Shown here: positions 1 through 8,922 of the stretch, piece by piece
Position numbering within the stretch: position 1 is the first letter of the stretch
How the letters are laid out: each line of letters opens with the position of its first letter
Source of the DNA: GWE2-42-39 sp034003625
GTDB lineage: Bacteria; Bacteroidota; Bacteroidia; Bacteroidales; Prolixibacteraceae
NCBI GenBank assembly: GCA_034003625.1
Contig: JAVEYG010000011.1
Span: 1-64,000 of the forward strand
DNA: 64,000 nt
Reading direction: 5' to 3'
Notes under the pieces: generated by a model
Databases searched by the model: none
What the model was told of the DNA's origin: nothing
The model's input: only the letters and a program-made list of their open reading frames with translations
Made by a program: the position numbers and the translations under genes

Positions 1-100
1 ATTGCTGGCAGGTTGCCCCCCGGCAGAGCCTGTTTCCTCTTGGGCTTTACAAATATAAAGGTACGGGAAGATTTGAAAAATTATTTAAAAATAATGCTCC

Positions 101-2026
101 ATGAATTTGGATTACAACATAGAAGAATTTATAAAAGAGAACGGACGGGAACCGAGCGAGAAAGAAAAAAACATCATCATTGGGCAAAAGCACGATTTCA
201 AAATTCCTGAAGGTTGTTTTTGGAAAGATGTACGTGATGCTTCGCCCGACAAAAAAAATGAAAAGCTCAACAAAGCGGTAAACGATATTGCCGATGCAAA
301 TATTGACCGCGATGGCAAAGCCGTTTTAAAAGGTGTTATCAATACCGTGCGTTGGAACGAGCCTGCACCCGATGGCTCCGGTAGTAAAAAACTTAGTCCG
401 CAAGTGCTGACTACCCTTGTGAGTTATTTGGACGCTGTGGATCTGAGCAACAAAAATGCTTCGGTCGATGTGCTGGGCGATGCTTACGAATATCTGATAA
501 AACGCTTTGCCGATGAAAACAAAGGCGGTACCATGGCCGGGCAATTTTATACATCGCAGGAGATTGTTGATGTAATTGTCCGATACCTCAAACCACAAAA
601 GGGCAACACTGTTTACGACCCTACTTGCGGTTCGGGTGGTTTCCTCATTAATTCCGCCAAATACTGCAAAGCCAATTACAACAACCCCAAAGCGGTTCGC
701 CTGTTTGGGCAGGAGGATGTTTGGAATACCTGGGCGATTGCCAACATCAACATGATTTTGCACGGACTGGATGCCCGTATTGAAAAAGGCGATACGCTGT
801 TAGACCCTAAATTCAGGGATGAAGACAACGAACTCGCCATCCGTACTTTCGACCTGGTGATGGCTAATTTCCCCTTTTCGCAAGAGAACTGGACCAAAAC
901 AGGCACACCCAAAAAAGACAACAAGGGCAAAACCATCAATAAAAAAGATGGCTCGCCCCAGTTGGAATATCCCAAAGAAGGATTTGTTGATCCCTTTGAG
1001 CGTTTGGTTTACGGCACCCCACCGTACTCTAACGGCGATTTTGCTTTTTTACAGCACATTATTGCTTCGCTGAAAGACGATGGAAAAGCGGGTGTTGTGT
1101 GTCCGCAGGGTGTTTTGTTTCGCGGGCAACCCGAAAAAACAGAGGAAGAAGACGGGCAAAAACGTAAAGCCGACGATGAGTATATCATCCGCCGTGGATT
1201 TTTGCAAGGGAAAGTGGATAGCAATGGCGAGTTTACCGAAATGTACAATATTGTTGATGCCATTGTGGTATTGCCCGGCAATTTGTTTTACGGCACCACC
1301 ATTCCCGGCGCGATTCTTTTTATAAACAAGAACAAAGCTGCCGACCGCAAAGACAAGGTACTAATGGTGTATGCCGCCAAAGAAGGCTGGTACAAAGAAG
1401 AAGCCAACATGAATACCTTGCAGCCCCACGATATGTTGCGTATTTCTACCATTTTGGAAAGCTGGGGCGATTTGGAAACGGCCAAAGCGTGGATTGATTC
1501 GCAAAAACTACGATTGCAGGATAAAATACAGGAAGATTTGGATTTTAAGCTCCTGGAAATTGAAGAATACTACGCCGATGATATTGAACTGCAAAACGAA
1601 AAATTGGCAAAAGCCCAAAAGGTAGTTGCCGATAAAAAAGCAAAAGGCGAAAAGCCCACTCAAAGCCAAAACAAAGCAGTAGATACGGCACAAAATGCCT
1701 TGGATAAAACCACAAAGGAAAAAGACGGCAAAATAACCACAGCCCGCGAGCAAGCTGAAAAGGAACGCCAGGCCATTGAAGCCGTTGAGCAGGAACTCAT
1801 TACCATGCTGCAAGACCCCGAACTGCGAAAACGCTATTTTGCCATTGCCGATATGGAAGAATTAGAAGAAAACGAGTTTAACCTGAACATACCCCGTTAT
1901 GTGGACACCTTTGAGCCCGAAGAAGAAATTGACCTGAAACAAGCCATTGCTGAGTTTAAAGCCGCACTCAACCAAGAAACCGCGCTGGATAATACAATTG
2001 ATGAACTTTTAAAAGTACTCAACTAA
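101..2026 (+). CDS. hsdM: Type I restriction-modification DNA methyltransferase subunit (HsdM), N-terminally short
   Basis: Predicted N6-adenine methyltransferase of a type I restriction-modification system; with HsdS it would methylate the target and form the core to which HsdR binds. The 641-residue product has SAM-binding motif I (DPTCGSGG, about residues 173-180) and catalytic motif IV as NFPF (256-259), a variant of NPPF/Y. Residues about 500-600 are Lys/Glu/Ala-rich and look like a coiled coil. The N-terminus is odd: homology begins near FKIPEGCFW (33-41), so the usual first 50-60 residues (the LLFLKYLSD helices) are missing. The frame upstream closes at a TAA at 56-58, and no frame of bases 1-100 encodes the missing part. 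The stop overlaps the next start (TAATG). Truncation, allele exchange or an assembly edge are all possible; activity is uncertain. Confidence 0.92.
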   Translation: MNLDYNIEEFIKENGREPSEKEKNIIIGQKHDFKIPEGCFWKDVRDASPDKKNEKLNKAVNDIADANIDRDGKAVLKGVINTVRWNEPAPDGSGSKKLSPQVLTTLVSYLDAVDLSNKNASVDVLGDAYEYLIKRFADENKGGTMAGQFYTSQEIVDVIVRYLKPQKGNTVYDPTCGSGGFLINSAKYCKANYNNPKAVRLFGQEDVWNTWAIANINMILHGLDARIEKGDTLLDPKFRDEDNELAIRTFDLVMANFPFSQENWTKTGTPKKDNKGKTINKKDGSPQLEYPKEGFVDPFERLVYGTPPYSNGDFAFLQHIIASLKDDGKAGVVCPQGVLFRGQPEKTEEEDGQKRKADDEYIIRRGFLQGKVDSNGEFTEMYNIVDAIVVLPGNLFYGTTIPGAILFINKNKAADRKDKVLMVYAAKEGWYKEEANMNTLQPHDMLRISTILESWGDLETAKAWIDSQKLRLQDKIQEDLDFKLLEIEEYYADDIELQNEKLAKAQKVVADKKAKGEKPTQSQNKAVDTAQNALDKTTKEKDGKITTAREQAEKERQAIEAVEQELITMLQDPELRKRYFAIADMEELEENEFNLNIPRYVDTFEPEEEIDLKQAIAEFKAALNQETALDNTIDELLKVLN

Positions 2027-3093
2027 TGTCATTAGAAAAAAACAACCATCAATATATTGACGACATTAAAGTCATATTGGAAACTGCCAAACAGCAAGTA
2101 TATACGGCAGTAAATTCTGCTATGGTTCAGGCTTATTGGTTGATTGGCAAACGTATAGTAGAAGAAGAACAAAACGGGAAAGAACGGGCAGAATATGGCA
2201 GTTTTTTGATCAAAAATCTCTCGATAGAACTAACTCAAGAATTTGGCAGAGGATTTTCGGAGCAAAGCCTCAAAAATTTCAGACAATTTTATATTGTTTT
2301 TAGTAACCTCCCAATCAGCTCTACACCATGGAGCCAATTGCCAAATCAAAAAAGCTCTACACCGTGGAGCCAATTGAGTTGGTCTCATTTTAAAACCATA
2401 ATGCGTGTAACCAATGCCGAAGCTCGCAGTTATTATATCAAAGAAACCGCAGAAAACAATTGGTCGGTGCGTACTTTGGATAGAAACATAGCCACTCAAT
2501 ACTATGAGCGACTGTTTTTATCGCACGCCAAAGAGGATGTGATTGCCGAAATGCAAGACAAAACCAAAGATTTTACCTTAGACAAAAATGAATTTTTGAA
2601 AAGCCCTGCCATTTTAGAATTTCTTAATATCGCTCCAAGCAAAGGCTATACCGAAGCCCAACTTGAAAAAGCTATTATTGACAACCTGAAAGAGTTTTTA
2701 TTAGAATTGGGCAAAGGCTATGCTTTTGTAGCTCGGCAGCAAATCATTAAGACAGAGATGCGTGACTATTTTATAGACCTTGTTTTTTATAATTTTATTC
2801 TCAAATGTTTTGTACTCATTGACCTCAAAACCGAACGCATTACCCACCAGGATGTTGGACAAATGGATATGTATGTGCGGATGTATGACGAAGAAATAAA
2901 AACCGAAAGCGACAACCCTACTTTGGGCATTATACTGTGTTCTGAAACCGATCAAGACATTGCCCGATACTCTATCCTCAAAGGCAACGAACAACTTTTT
3001 GCATCCAAATACAAGCTCTACCTGCCTACACAAGAAGAGCTAAAAGCGGAGATAGAACGAGAAAAACTAAATTTTAAATTGCAACATCCGTAA
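2026..3093 (+). CDS. DUF1016/YhcG-family PDDEXK nuclease domain protein
   Basis: The 355-residue product has the DUF1016 N-terminal helical domain (YWLIGKRIVEEEQ, then GRGFSEQSLKNFRQFY) and the C-terminal restriction-endonuclease-like fold seen in E. coli YhcG (DYFIDLVFYN, then VLIDLKTERITHQDVGQMDMY). The acidic D...D-x-K pattern fits a PD-(D/E)xK nuclease. The family is commonly found inside type I restriction loci; its biochemical role there is not established. The start codon overlaps the hsdM stop, so translation is probably coupled. It separates hsdM from hsdS and is followed by a remnant of an hsdM 3' end, which suggests it was inserted or arrived with an exchanged hsdM allele. The central linker contains an in-frame duplication of SSTPWSQL. 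Confidence 0.88.
   Translation: MSLEKNNHQYIDDIKVILETAKQQVYTAVNSAMVQAYWLIGKRIVEEEQNGKERAEYGSFLIKNLSIELTQEFGRGFSEQSLKNFRQFYIVFSNLPISSTPWSQLPNQKSSTPWSQLSWSHFKTIMRVTNAEARSYYIKETAENNWSVRTLDRNIATQYYERLFLSHAKEDVIAEMQDKTKDFTLDKNEFLKSPAILEFLNIAPSKGYTEAQLEKAIIDNLKEFLLELGKGYAFVARQQIIKTEMRDYFIDLVFYNFILKCFVLIDLKTERITHQDVGQMDMYVRMYDEEIKTESDNPTLGIILCSETDQDIARYSILKGNEQLFASKYKLYLPTQEELKAEIEREKLNFKLQHP
2317..2376 (+). repeat. In-frame 24-bp direct repeat inside the YhcG-like gene
   Basis: Two copies (2317-2340 and 2353-2376) differ at one base and have a 36-bp period, so each encodes SSTPWSQL in frame. They lie in the linker just before the conserved LSWSH motif. The copies are long enough for slippage or recombination to remove 12 codons without a frameshift. 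Confidence 0.85.
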
Positions 3094-3173
3094 TGGTTAA
3101 TGATAAATTTATAATGGTTGATAATACCGCTTTGGATAATACTATTGATGAACTGTTAAAGATGTTGGGATAA
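3093..3173 (+). pseudogene. Remnant of a diverged hsdM 3' end
   Basis: This 26-codon frame ends in NTALDNTIDELLKMLG, almost the same as the C-terminus of the intact HsdM at 1976-2026 (ETALDNTIDELLKVLN). The DNA is only about 73% identical over the last 51 bases, with many synonymous differences, so it looks like a fragment of a different hsdM allele rather than a fresh duplication. It stops one base before the hsdS start, which is where the end of hsdM normally sits. Bases 3095-3122 read as degenerate 7-bp units (GGTTAAT, GATAAAT, TTATAAT, GGTTGAT) that resemble the inverted repeats at 4446 and 4837. Confidence 0.72.
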
Positions 3174-3174
3174 T

Positions 3175-4461
3175 ATGGAATGGAAAAAAGAAAAGTTAAA
3201 ACCCCTTGGTTGGCTTCGTAGTGCTGGGGTTAATAAACTAATTGATCGCAATCAAAAAGAAGTGTGTTTGATAAATTATATGGATGTTTATCGAAATCAT
3301 CAAATATCTTCTAAAATTGATTTTCAGAAGGTGACGGCAAAGGAGGCTGAAATTAAAAATGCAAATGTTTTAAAAGGCGATATACTTTTTACACCTTCAT
3401 CTGAAAAGCCTACTGATATAGGACATGCTGGCGTTGTTATGGAAGAATTGGAAAATACCGTTTATAGCTATCACTTAGTTCGATTTAGACTTTATAAACC
3501 GGAATTATTTAATCCTTTATTTCTTTCATATTCATTAAATGCATACCAAGCTGAAAAACATTTTGTAACACGGGCGACTGGAACTACAAGATATACACTT
3601 TCACTAAGTGATTTTAAGAGTTTGGAAATTGAATATCCCGAAAATCTAGCCGAACAAACCGCCATAGCCACCATTCTATCCAAAGTAGATGCCGCCATAG
3701 AAGCCACCCAAAACAGCATTAAGGCAGCCGAAAAACTCAAAAAAGCCCTGATGCAAAACCTGCTTACCGGCAAACTAAAACCCGATGGTACCTGGCGTAC
3801 CGATGATGAGTTTTATGAGGATGAAAAGTTTGGGAAAGTGCCGAAGGGGTGGTCAAGAAGACAAATTAAGGATGTAACGATACAAATACAATATGGGCTT
3901 AATGTCCCTTCAGTAGAAGACGGTAAGTATCCAATGTTTAGAATGAATAATATCATCGATGGGAAAATGGTTGATAAACCAATGGTGTCAGTTAATCTTC
4001 CTAAACGAGAATTTGAACGTTACAAATTGGATAAGTTTGATATTTTATTCAATCGCACCAATAGTCTGGATTTGGTTGGTAAAATTGGCATCTTTGAATT
4101 GGATGGTGATTACGTTTTTGCTTCTTATCTTATTCGTTTAAAGGTAAATTCAGAGAACAATCCTTGTTTTATAAATTACTATCTTAATTCATATCAAGGC
4201 CAGTGTTCTTTAAGGTCTAAGGCTACCCCAGCAGTTAGCCAAGCCAACATCAATGCAAAAAGTCTTCGAAATACTTATATTCCAAGACCGCCAAAGAATG
4301 AGCAAGATGAGATTGTAAGCAAATTTGACCAGATTGAAAAAAATAAAGAGAAATTACAAACCAAAATCCTTGCCCTTCAACGCCTCAAAAAATCGTTAAT
4401 GCAAAATTTGCTAACGGGCAAGGTAAGGCTTGATGTGGAGAGAATGATGAATTGTGAATGA
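3175..4461 (+). CDS. hsdS: Type I restriction-modification specificity subunit (HsdS)
   Basis: Predicted target-recognition subunit, 428 residues, with the standard two-half layout. TRD1 covers about residues 1-160 and is followed by a helical conserved region ending in LMQNLLTGKL. TRD2 covers about 220-375 and is followed by a second conserved helix ending in LMQNLLTGKV. The two spacer helices are recognisable repeats (AIATILSKVDAAIEATQN and IVSKFDQIEKNKEKLQ) that set the distance between the half-sites. The TRD segments are visibly more AT-rich than the conserved helices, as expected for horizontally exchanged recognition domains. The last residues (RMMNCE) are encoded by the left inverted repeat of the downstream cassette, so the natural C-terminus may have been replaced when the cassette inserted. 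Confidence 0.95.
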   Translation: MEWKKEKLKPLGWLRSAGVNKLIDRNQKEVCLINYMDVYRNHQISSKIDFQKVTAKEAEIKNANVLKGDILFTPSSEKPTDIGHAGVVMEELENTVYSYHLVRFRLYKPELFNPLFLSYSLNAYQAEKHFVTRATGTTRYTLSLSDFKSLEIEYPENLAEQTAIATILSKVDAAIEATQNSIKAAEKLKKALMQNLLTGKLKPDGTWRTDDEFYEDEKFGKVPKGWSRRQIKDVTIQIQYGLNVPSVEDGKYPMFRMNNIIDGKMVDKPMVSVNLPKREFERYKLDKFDILFNRTNSLDLVGKIGIFELDGDYVFASYLIRLKVNSENNPCFINYYLNSYQGQCSLRSKATPAVSQANINAKSLRNTYIPRPPKNEQDEIVSKFDQIEKNKEKLQTKILALQRLKKSLMQNLLTGKVRLDVERMMNCE

Positions 4462-4867
4462 TGAATTGTGAATTATGGGAAGACCAAATGTTATAAAGGA
4501 TAAAAGTTTTGCTTTTGCTTTGCGGATTGTGAAGCTTTATAAGTTTCTACTTGAAAAAAAGGAGCTTGTGCTTAGTAAACAATTATTGCGTAGCGGAACT
4601 GCAATTGGTGCATTGGTTCGAGAGGCAGAATATGCTGAAAGCCCATCCGATTTCATTCATAAAATGGCAATAGCACAAAAAGAAGCTAATGAAACAACCT
4701 ATTGGATAGAGCTTTTATTCCAATCTGAATATTTAGACAATGCTCAATACAATTCTATTATTCTTGATATTCAGGAATTAAATAAGATACTGGCATCAAT
4801 AATAATCACATCGAAAGAGAAAAAGTATGGCAAAAAATAATTCACCATTCATCATTCACCATTCACC
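4446..4867 (+). mobile_element. IVS-like cassette: four-helix-bundle ORF between 31-bp inverted repeats
   Basis: The left arm (4446-4476) is GATGAAT-TGTGAAT-GATGAAT-TGTGAAT-TAT. The right arm (4837-4867), read on the opposite strand, is GGTGAAT-GGTGAAT-GATGAAT-GGTGAAT-TAT. They match at 28 of 31 positions. The enclosed ORF starts within the inner end of the left arm (ATG at 4475) and stops within the inner end of the right arm (TAA at 4838-4840), so it fills the cassette exactly. The arms also encode the end of HsdS and the beginning of RhuM. In 23S rRNA, intervening sequences have the same design: an S23-type four-helix-bundle ORF in the loop of an inverted-repeat stem that RNase III removes. 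That this copy is mobile, or is processed from mRNA, is inference. No target duplication was seen. Confidence 0.6.
4475..4840 (+). CDS. Four-helix-bundle protein (S23/IVP family)
   Basis: The 121-residue product has the family core: KSFAFALRIVKLYKFL in helix 1, then LLRSGTAIGALVREAEYAES, then DFIHKMAIAQKEANETTYW in helix 3, then a last helix from about residue 87. These proteins are encoded in 23S rRNA intervening sequences, and relatives (Avd) serve diversity-generating retroelements as basic scaffold proteins that bind nucleic acid. No reverse transcriptase lies in this window, so a retroelement role is not supported here. The gene sits between hsdS and rhuM, overlaps rhuM by 14 bases, and is bounded by inverted repeats. 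Its composition is AT-rich compared with hsdR. Confidence 0.88.
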   Translation: MGRPNVIKDKSFAFALRIVKLYKFLLEKKELVLSKQLLRSGTAIGALVREAEYAESPSDFIHKMAIAQKEANETTYWIELLFQSEYLDNAQYNSIILDIQELNKILASIIITSKEKKYGKK

Positions 4868-5858
4868 ATTAATCATCTACAATACTGCCGACGGCAAAGC
4901 ATCGGTTTCGCTGTATGCCAAAGATGGCATGGTGTGGATGAACCAAAACCAGTTGGCAGCACTTTTTGACACCTCTGTGCCAAATATTAGCATGCACATA
5001 TCTAATATATTGAAAGAAGGCGAGTTAGATCAAGATTCAGTTATTAAGGATTACTTAACTACTGCCTCCGATGGCAAAGCGTATAATGTTACGTTTTATT
5101 CGCTTGATATGATTTTGGCAATAGGTTTTAGGGTGCGGAGCAAGCGAGGGACCCAATTCAGGATTTGGGCAAACAAACACCTGAAAGAATACCTTGTAAA
5201 AGGCTTTGTAATGGATGACGAACGCCTGAAAAATCCTGACGGCAGACCCGACTATTTTGATGAATTTCTGGAACGGATCCGGGAAATCAGGGCTTCGGAA
5301 AAGCGGTTTTATCAAAAAATCAGGGATTTGTTTTCGCTTAGCAGCGATTATGATAAAACCGACAAAGCGACCCAAATGTTTTTTGCCGAAACCCAAAACA
5401 AATTACTATATGCGGTAACCAAACAAACTGCTGCCGAAATTATTGTTTCAAGAGCCGATGCAAACAGCCCAAATATGGCGCTTACCAACTGGAAAGGGGC
5501 AAAAGTGCGCAAACAGGATATTTATATCGCCAAAAATTATTTAACCAATGATGAAATAGATACCCTCAACAGGTTGGTCGTAATCTTCCTCGAAACTGCC
5601 GAGCTTCGGGTTAAAGAGCGTAAAGATATTACGATGAGTTTTTGGACAGAAAATGTAGACAGATTACTGGAATTCAACAACAAACCTTTGCTTCTTACAA
5701 AAGGAAGCATTAGTAAAAAACAGATGGAAGAGAAGGTCGATGAAATTTACAGTTTGTTTGACAATAGAAGAAAAGAATTTGAAGCATTAGAAGCCGATGA
5801 GGAAGATTTGAAAGAACTCAAACTACTTGAAAATAAATTAAAAAACCGGGAACAATAA
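4827..5858 (+). CDS. rhuM: RhuM family protein
   Basis: The 343-residue product belongs to the RhuM family (named for a Salmonella pathogenicity-island gene), which is often carried in type I restriction loci of Bacteroidota; its function is not settled. Recognisable segments are IYNTADGKASVSLYAKDGM, VWMNQNQLAALFDTSVPNIS (a helix-turn-helix-like stretch, about residues 34-53) and FRVRSKRGTQFRIWANKHL (about 101-119). The C-terminal third is helical with many charged residues. The first 15 or so residues (KNNSPFIIHHSPLII) are translated from the right inverted repeat of the upstream cassette, so the ancestral start may have been further in. It ends one base before hsdR, consistent with one operon. 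Confidence 0.88.
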   Translation: MAKNNSPFIIHHSPLIIYNTADGKASVSLYAKDGMVWMNQNQLAALFDTSVPNISMHISNILKEGELDQDSVIKDYLTTASDGKAYNVTFYSLDMILAIGFRVRSKRGTQFRIWANKHLKEYLVKGFVMDDERLKNPDGRPDYFDEFLERIREIRASEKRFYQKIRDLFSLSSDYDKTDKATQMFFAETQNKLLYAVTKQTAAEIIVSRADANSPNMALTNWKGAKVRKQDIYIAKNYLTNDEIDTLNRLVVIFLETAELRVKERKDITMSFWTENVDRLLEFNNKPLLLTKGSISKKQMEEKVDEIYSLFDNRRKEFEALEADEEDLKELKLLENKLKNREQ

Positions 5859-5859
5859 T

Positions 5860-8800
5860 ATGGGACATCTATCAGAACTAAAAGGGGTTGAACAGCCGGT
5901 AACCGAATGGCTCAGCAAAATGGGCTGGACGTTTAAAAGCAACGAAGAGTTGAAAAAATACGAACGTGCTTTTTCAAAGCCTGTTGTTGAACAAATTTTA
6001 GTTGATAAAACGGCTAAAATCAACAATATACCTGAACGTGTTGCCAAAAATGCAGTTGAACTTTTACTGCAAAACCTAAACAACCCTATCCCGATTTTGG
6101 GCAACGAAGCTTTTTTAGACAAACTGGTTTCGGGCGTAACCCTTTCGGTTAAGAACAACGATATAGATGTTCATTTTATCGACTTTGAAAATATTTGGGA
6201 AAACGATTTTATCGTAACCAATCAGTATTGGGTACAAGGCTATAAAATGGTAAAAACCGATATTGTGCTGTTGGTAAATGGCATTCCCTTAGTCCCCATT
6301 GAAGCCAAACAACGAGCCCGAAAAGGCACCAACTGGATGGAAGGCGTTCGCCAGTTTTCTACCTACGACCAACGGGCCGATAAACTGTTTATGTGCCATG
6401 CTTTTGGTGTGGCTTGCAATGGCAGAATAACAAAATACGGAATACCAGGCGCATCATCGTCCTATTTTAACGAATGGAAAGATACGATTCTGGATGTCAG
6501 TCAGACCAATCCAATACTTGAACCCACAAATGACCTATGTCCAACTTACCAGGATAAAAAAGACGGGCTTTGGAATTTTGATGTAGCCCGTTTGTCCAAC
6601 GGCGAAGTGTTGGAACGCATGAAATTGGGCATTATTGGATTGCTCCAACCGGTAAGAGTGTTGGATATATTGCAGCACTTTATTGTTTTTGAGCGGGAAG
6701 AAGGTAAAATCATAAAAAAAGTTGCCCGGTACCAGCAATTAAGGGCAGCAAACAAAATTGCCGATCGGGTTATTAACAGCGATTTAAATCAAGGCGTTAT
6801 TTGGCATACACAAGGCTCGGGCAAAAGTTTAACCATGCTTTATACAGCCTATAAGCTCCGTCAAAGCAAAGAACTGAAAGACCCGACTATTTACATCGTA
6901 GTTGACCGTAAAGATTTACGGGAACAGATAGGTGGTACTTTCGACGATTGCGAATTTCCAAACGCCAGAGCGATCAATAATATCGGTGATTTAAAACACA
7001 TTATCAAAACAGCCCCATCGGGTGTATTTATTACAACCGTACAGAAATTTGACGAATTAGGCGATCGTAAAGACTTGCGCGATAACATCATTGTGTTGAT
7101 TGATGAAGCCCACAGAACACAATACGGCGATTATCAAATGGAATTGCGGGCCGTTTTGCCCAATGCCAAACGTTTTGCGTTTACAGGAACACCCATACCA
7201 AAAACTCATCAGGAATTCGGAATTGTTGACCAGGAAAAAGGCAAACACGAATATTATCTCGACCGGTATAGTATTCAGGATTCGATTGACGACGGAGCTA
7301 CCAAACCCATTCGTTACACATTTGGACCTACTGAGTGGTTTCTCGATAAAGACAAATTAAAACAAGGCTACGAAGAAATTACCGCAGAACTGAACGAAGA
7401 TGAAAAACGTTTGGTTGAGTGGAGGGTACAACCTTGGAAAACCTTTTTAAAGCACCCTGAACGAATAAAGACATTGGCAAAAGATATTGCAACCGATTAC
7501 AGGGAAATGCTCGAACCGCAAGGATATAAAGCCCAAATAGTTGCTTGCGACAAAGAAGCTTGTGTGCTGTATTACAACGAACTTTTAAACTATTTCGACC
7601 GTTCGGAACTATCCATTGTATTCTCAACCGGCAATTACGAAGAAGGTGAGAAATATGAACTGTATAAAGACCACTACAAGGAAGACGCAGAACGCAAAAA
7701 ACTAATAAAACAGTTTAAACGCCGTATTACAGAAGAAGAACAAAAAATGGACAACAACATTAAAGTTTTAATTGTCTGTAATATGTTGCTAACTGGCTTT
7801 GACGCACCCATTGAGCAAACCATGTATTTGGATAGCCCGTTACGCGACCACAATCTTTTACAAGCAGTTGCACGGACGAATAGACCGTATGATGATAAAG
7901 TAACCAAACTTTCAAAGGAATTTGGCCGAATTGTAGATTATGTCGGAGTTTTCCAAAACTACAAAGAAGCCCTTAATTACGACCCCGAAGATATTGGCGA
8001 ATTTGAAGATGTTGAAAGCTTGGTAAAAACATTCCCAAAAGTTTTAGACAGTGCATTTGAACCATTTGAAGCTATTGAATTAGAAGACAGTTACGAGTGT
8101 ACAATGCAGATTGTAAGGAAACTGACTGAAATTGACCACGGAAAATTTGAAAACGATTTTAGGGAAGTCGTTCAACTTTGGGAAGCTATTTCTCCACACC
8201 CGGCTTTGCGTGAATCAAAAATCAAATATTTATGGCTGAATGAGATTTATGAAATATATCTCGAAGAGTTTAAGCGACTTGACTTTGATGCTGAAATTTA
8301 TGCAGCCAAAACAAGAAAGTTAATTCAGGAAAGTTCAAAGCTCTTGAACTTCAAAGGACATTTGCCTGAAATTTTAATTGACTCCGATTATCTGAACAAG
8401 CTAAAAGAGATAAAGCTCAACCCATCGGATAAAGCAGAAAAAATAATCCGTGATATTGAAACCGTAATTCGCCAAAATGAGGTAAACAGCGCCATTTACG
8501 TGGAGTTCCAAAACCGCTTGGACGATTTGATCAAGCAAAAGAAGGAAGAAAGCCTGGCAATTGAAGAAATACTGAATCAATTGGGCATTCTGTACACCGA
8601 ATTAGACGATGTGGCTTCTCTTCCAACAAGAATGGGATTTCCGGACAAGGGTAGTTTTGAATTTTTTACCATTATAAAAAACGCATCGGACGAAAGTTTT
8701 AACGATAACCTTGTGAGGGAATTTTCTTTTGAAGCAGCCGATAAAATTAAAGCCAAAATTTACAATGGCTGGCAAGATGTACCAAGAGAATTTGACCGTT

Positions 8801-8922
8801 TAAAATATGAAATACTGTTACTGTCGGTAAATCCAAAATTCGAGGAATTGAAAATTGATGAAAACGAAGAATTAGTGGAGCATATAATGAAAGCCGTTTT
8901 ACAAAATTACAAGCTGGACTAA
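5860..8922 (+). CDS. hsdR: Type I restriction endonuclease subunit (HsdR)
   Basis: Predicted motor and nuclease subunit, 1020 residues. The PD-(D/E)xK nuclease domain has TDIVLL and PIEAK (D134, E148, K150). The SF2 translocase follows, with Walker A HTQGSGKS (about 316-323), motif II DEAH (415-418), motif III FTGTP and motif VI QAVARTNR. A helical C-terminal region would bind the HsdM/HsdS core. All catalytic motifs are intact and the length is normal, so cleavage activity is plausible even though hsdM is unusual. It follows rhuM by one base and overlaps the metallopeptidase gene (TAATG), as expected for a co-transcribed locus. Confidence 0.96.
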   Translation: MGHLSELKGVEQPVTEWLSKMGWTFKSNEELKKYERAFSKPVVEQILVDKTAKINNIPERVAKNAVELLLQNLNNPIPILGNEAFLDKLVSGVTLSVKNNDIDVHFIDFENIWENDFIVTNQYWVQGYKMVKTDIVLLVNGIPLVPIEAKQRARKGTNWMEGVRQFSTYDQRADKLFMCHAFGVACNGRITKYGIPGASSSYFNEWKDTILDVSQTNPILEPTNDLCPTYQDKKDGLWNFDVARLSNGEVLERMKLGIIGLLQPVRVLDILQHFIVFEREEGKIIKKVARYQQLRAANKIADRVINSDLNQGVIWHTQGSGKSLTMLYTAYKLRQSKELKDPTIYIVVDRKDLREQIGGTFDDCEFPNARAINNIGDLKHIIKTAPSGVFITTVQKFDELGDRKDLRDNIIVLIDEAHRTQYGDYQMELRAVLPNAKRFAFTGTPIPKTHQEFGIVDQEKGKHEYYLDRYSIQDSIDDGATKPIRYTFGPTEWFLDKDKLKQGYEEITAELNEDEKRLVEWRVQPWKTFLKHPERIKTLAKDIATDYREMLEPQGYKAQIVACDKEACVLYYNELLNYFDRSELSIVFSTGNYEEGEKYELYKDHYKEDAERKKLIKQFKRRITEEEQKMDNNIKVLIVCNMLLTGFDAPIEQTMYLDSPLRDHNLLQAVARTNRPYDDKVTKLSKEFGRIVDYVGVFQNYKEALNYDPEDIGEFEDVESLVKTFPKVLDSAFEPFEAIELEDSYECTMQIVRKLTEIDHGKFENDFREVVQLWEAISPHPALRESKIKYLWLNEIYEIYLEEFKRLDFDAEIYAAKTRKLIQESSKLLNFKGHLPEILIDSDYLNKLKEIKLNPSDKAEKIIRDIETVIRQNEVNSAIYVEFQNRLDDLIKQKKEESLAIEEILNQLGILYTELDDVASLPTRMGFPDKGSFEFFTIIKNASDESFNDNLVREFSFEAADKIKAKIYNGWQDVPREFDRLKYEILLLSVNPKFEELKIDENEELVEHIMKAVLQNYKLD

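Noticed and set aside
4475..4840. Accessory variability determinant (Avd) of a diversity-generating retroelement
   Set aside because: The four-helix-bundle family fits, but no reverse transcriptase or variable-repeat pair is present in the window.
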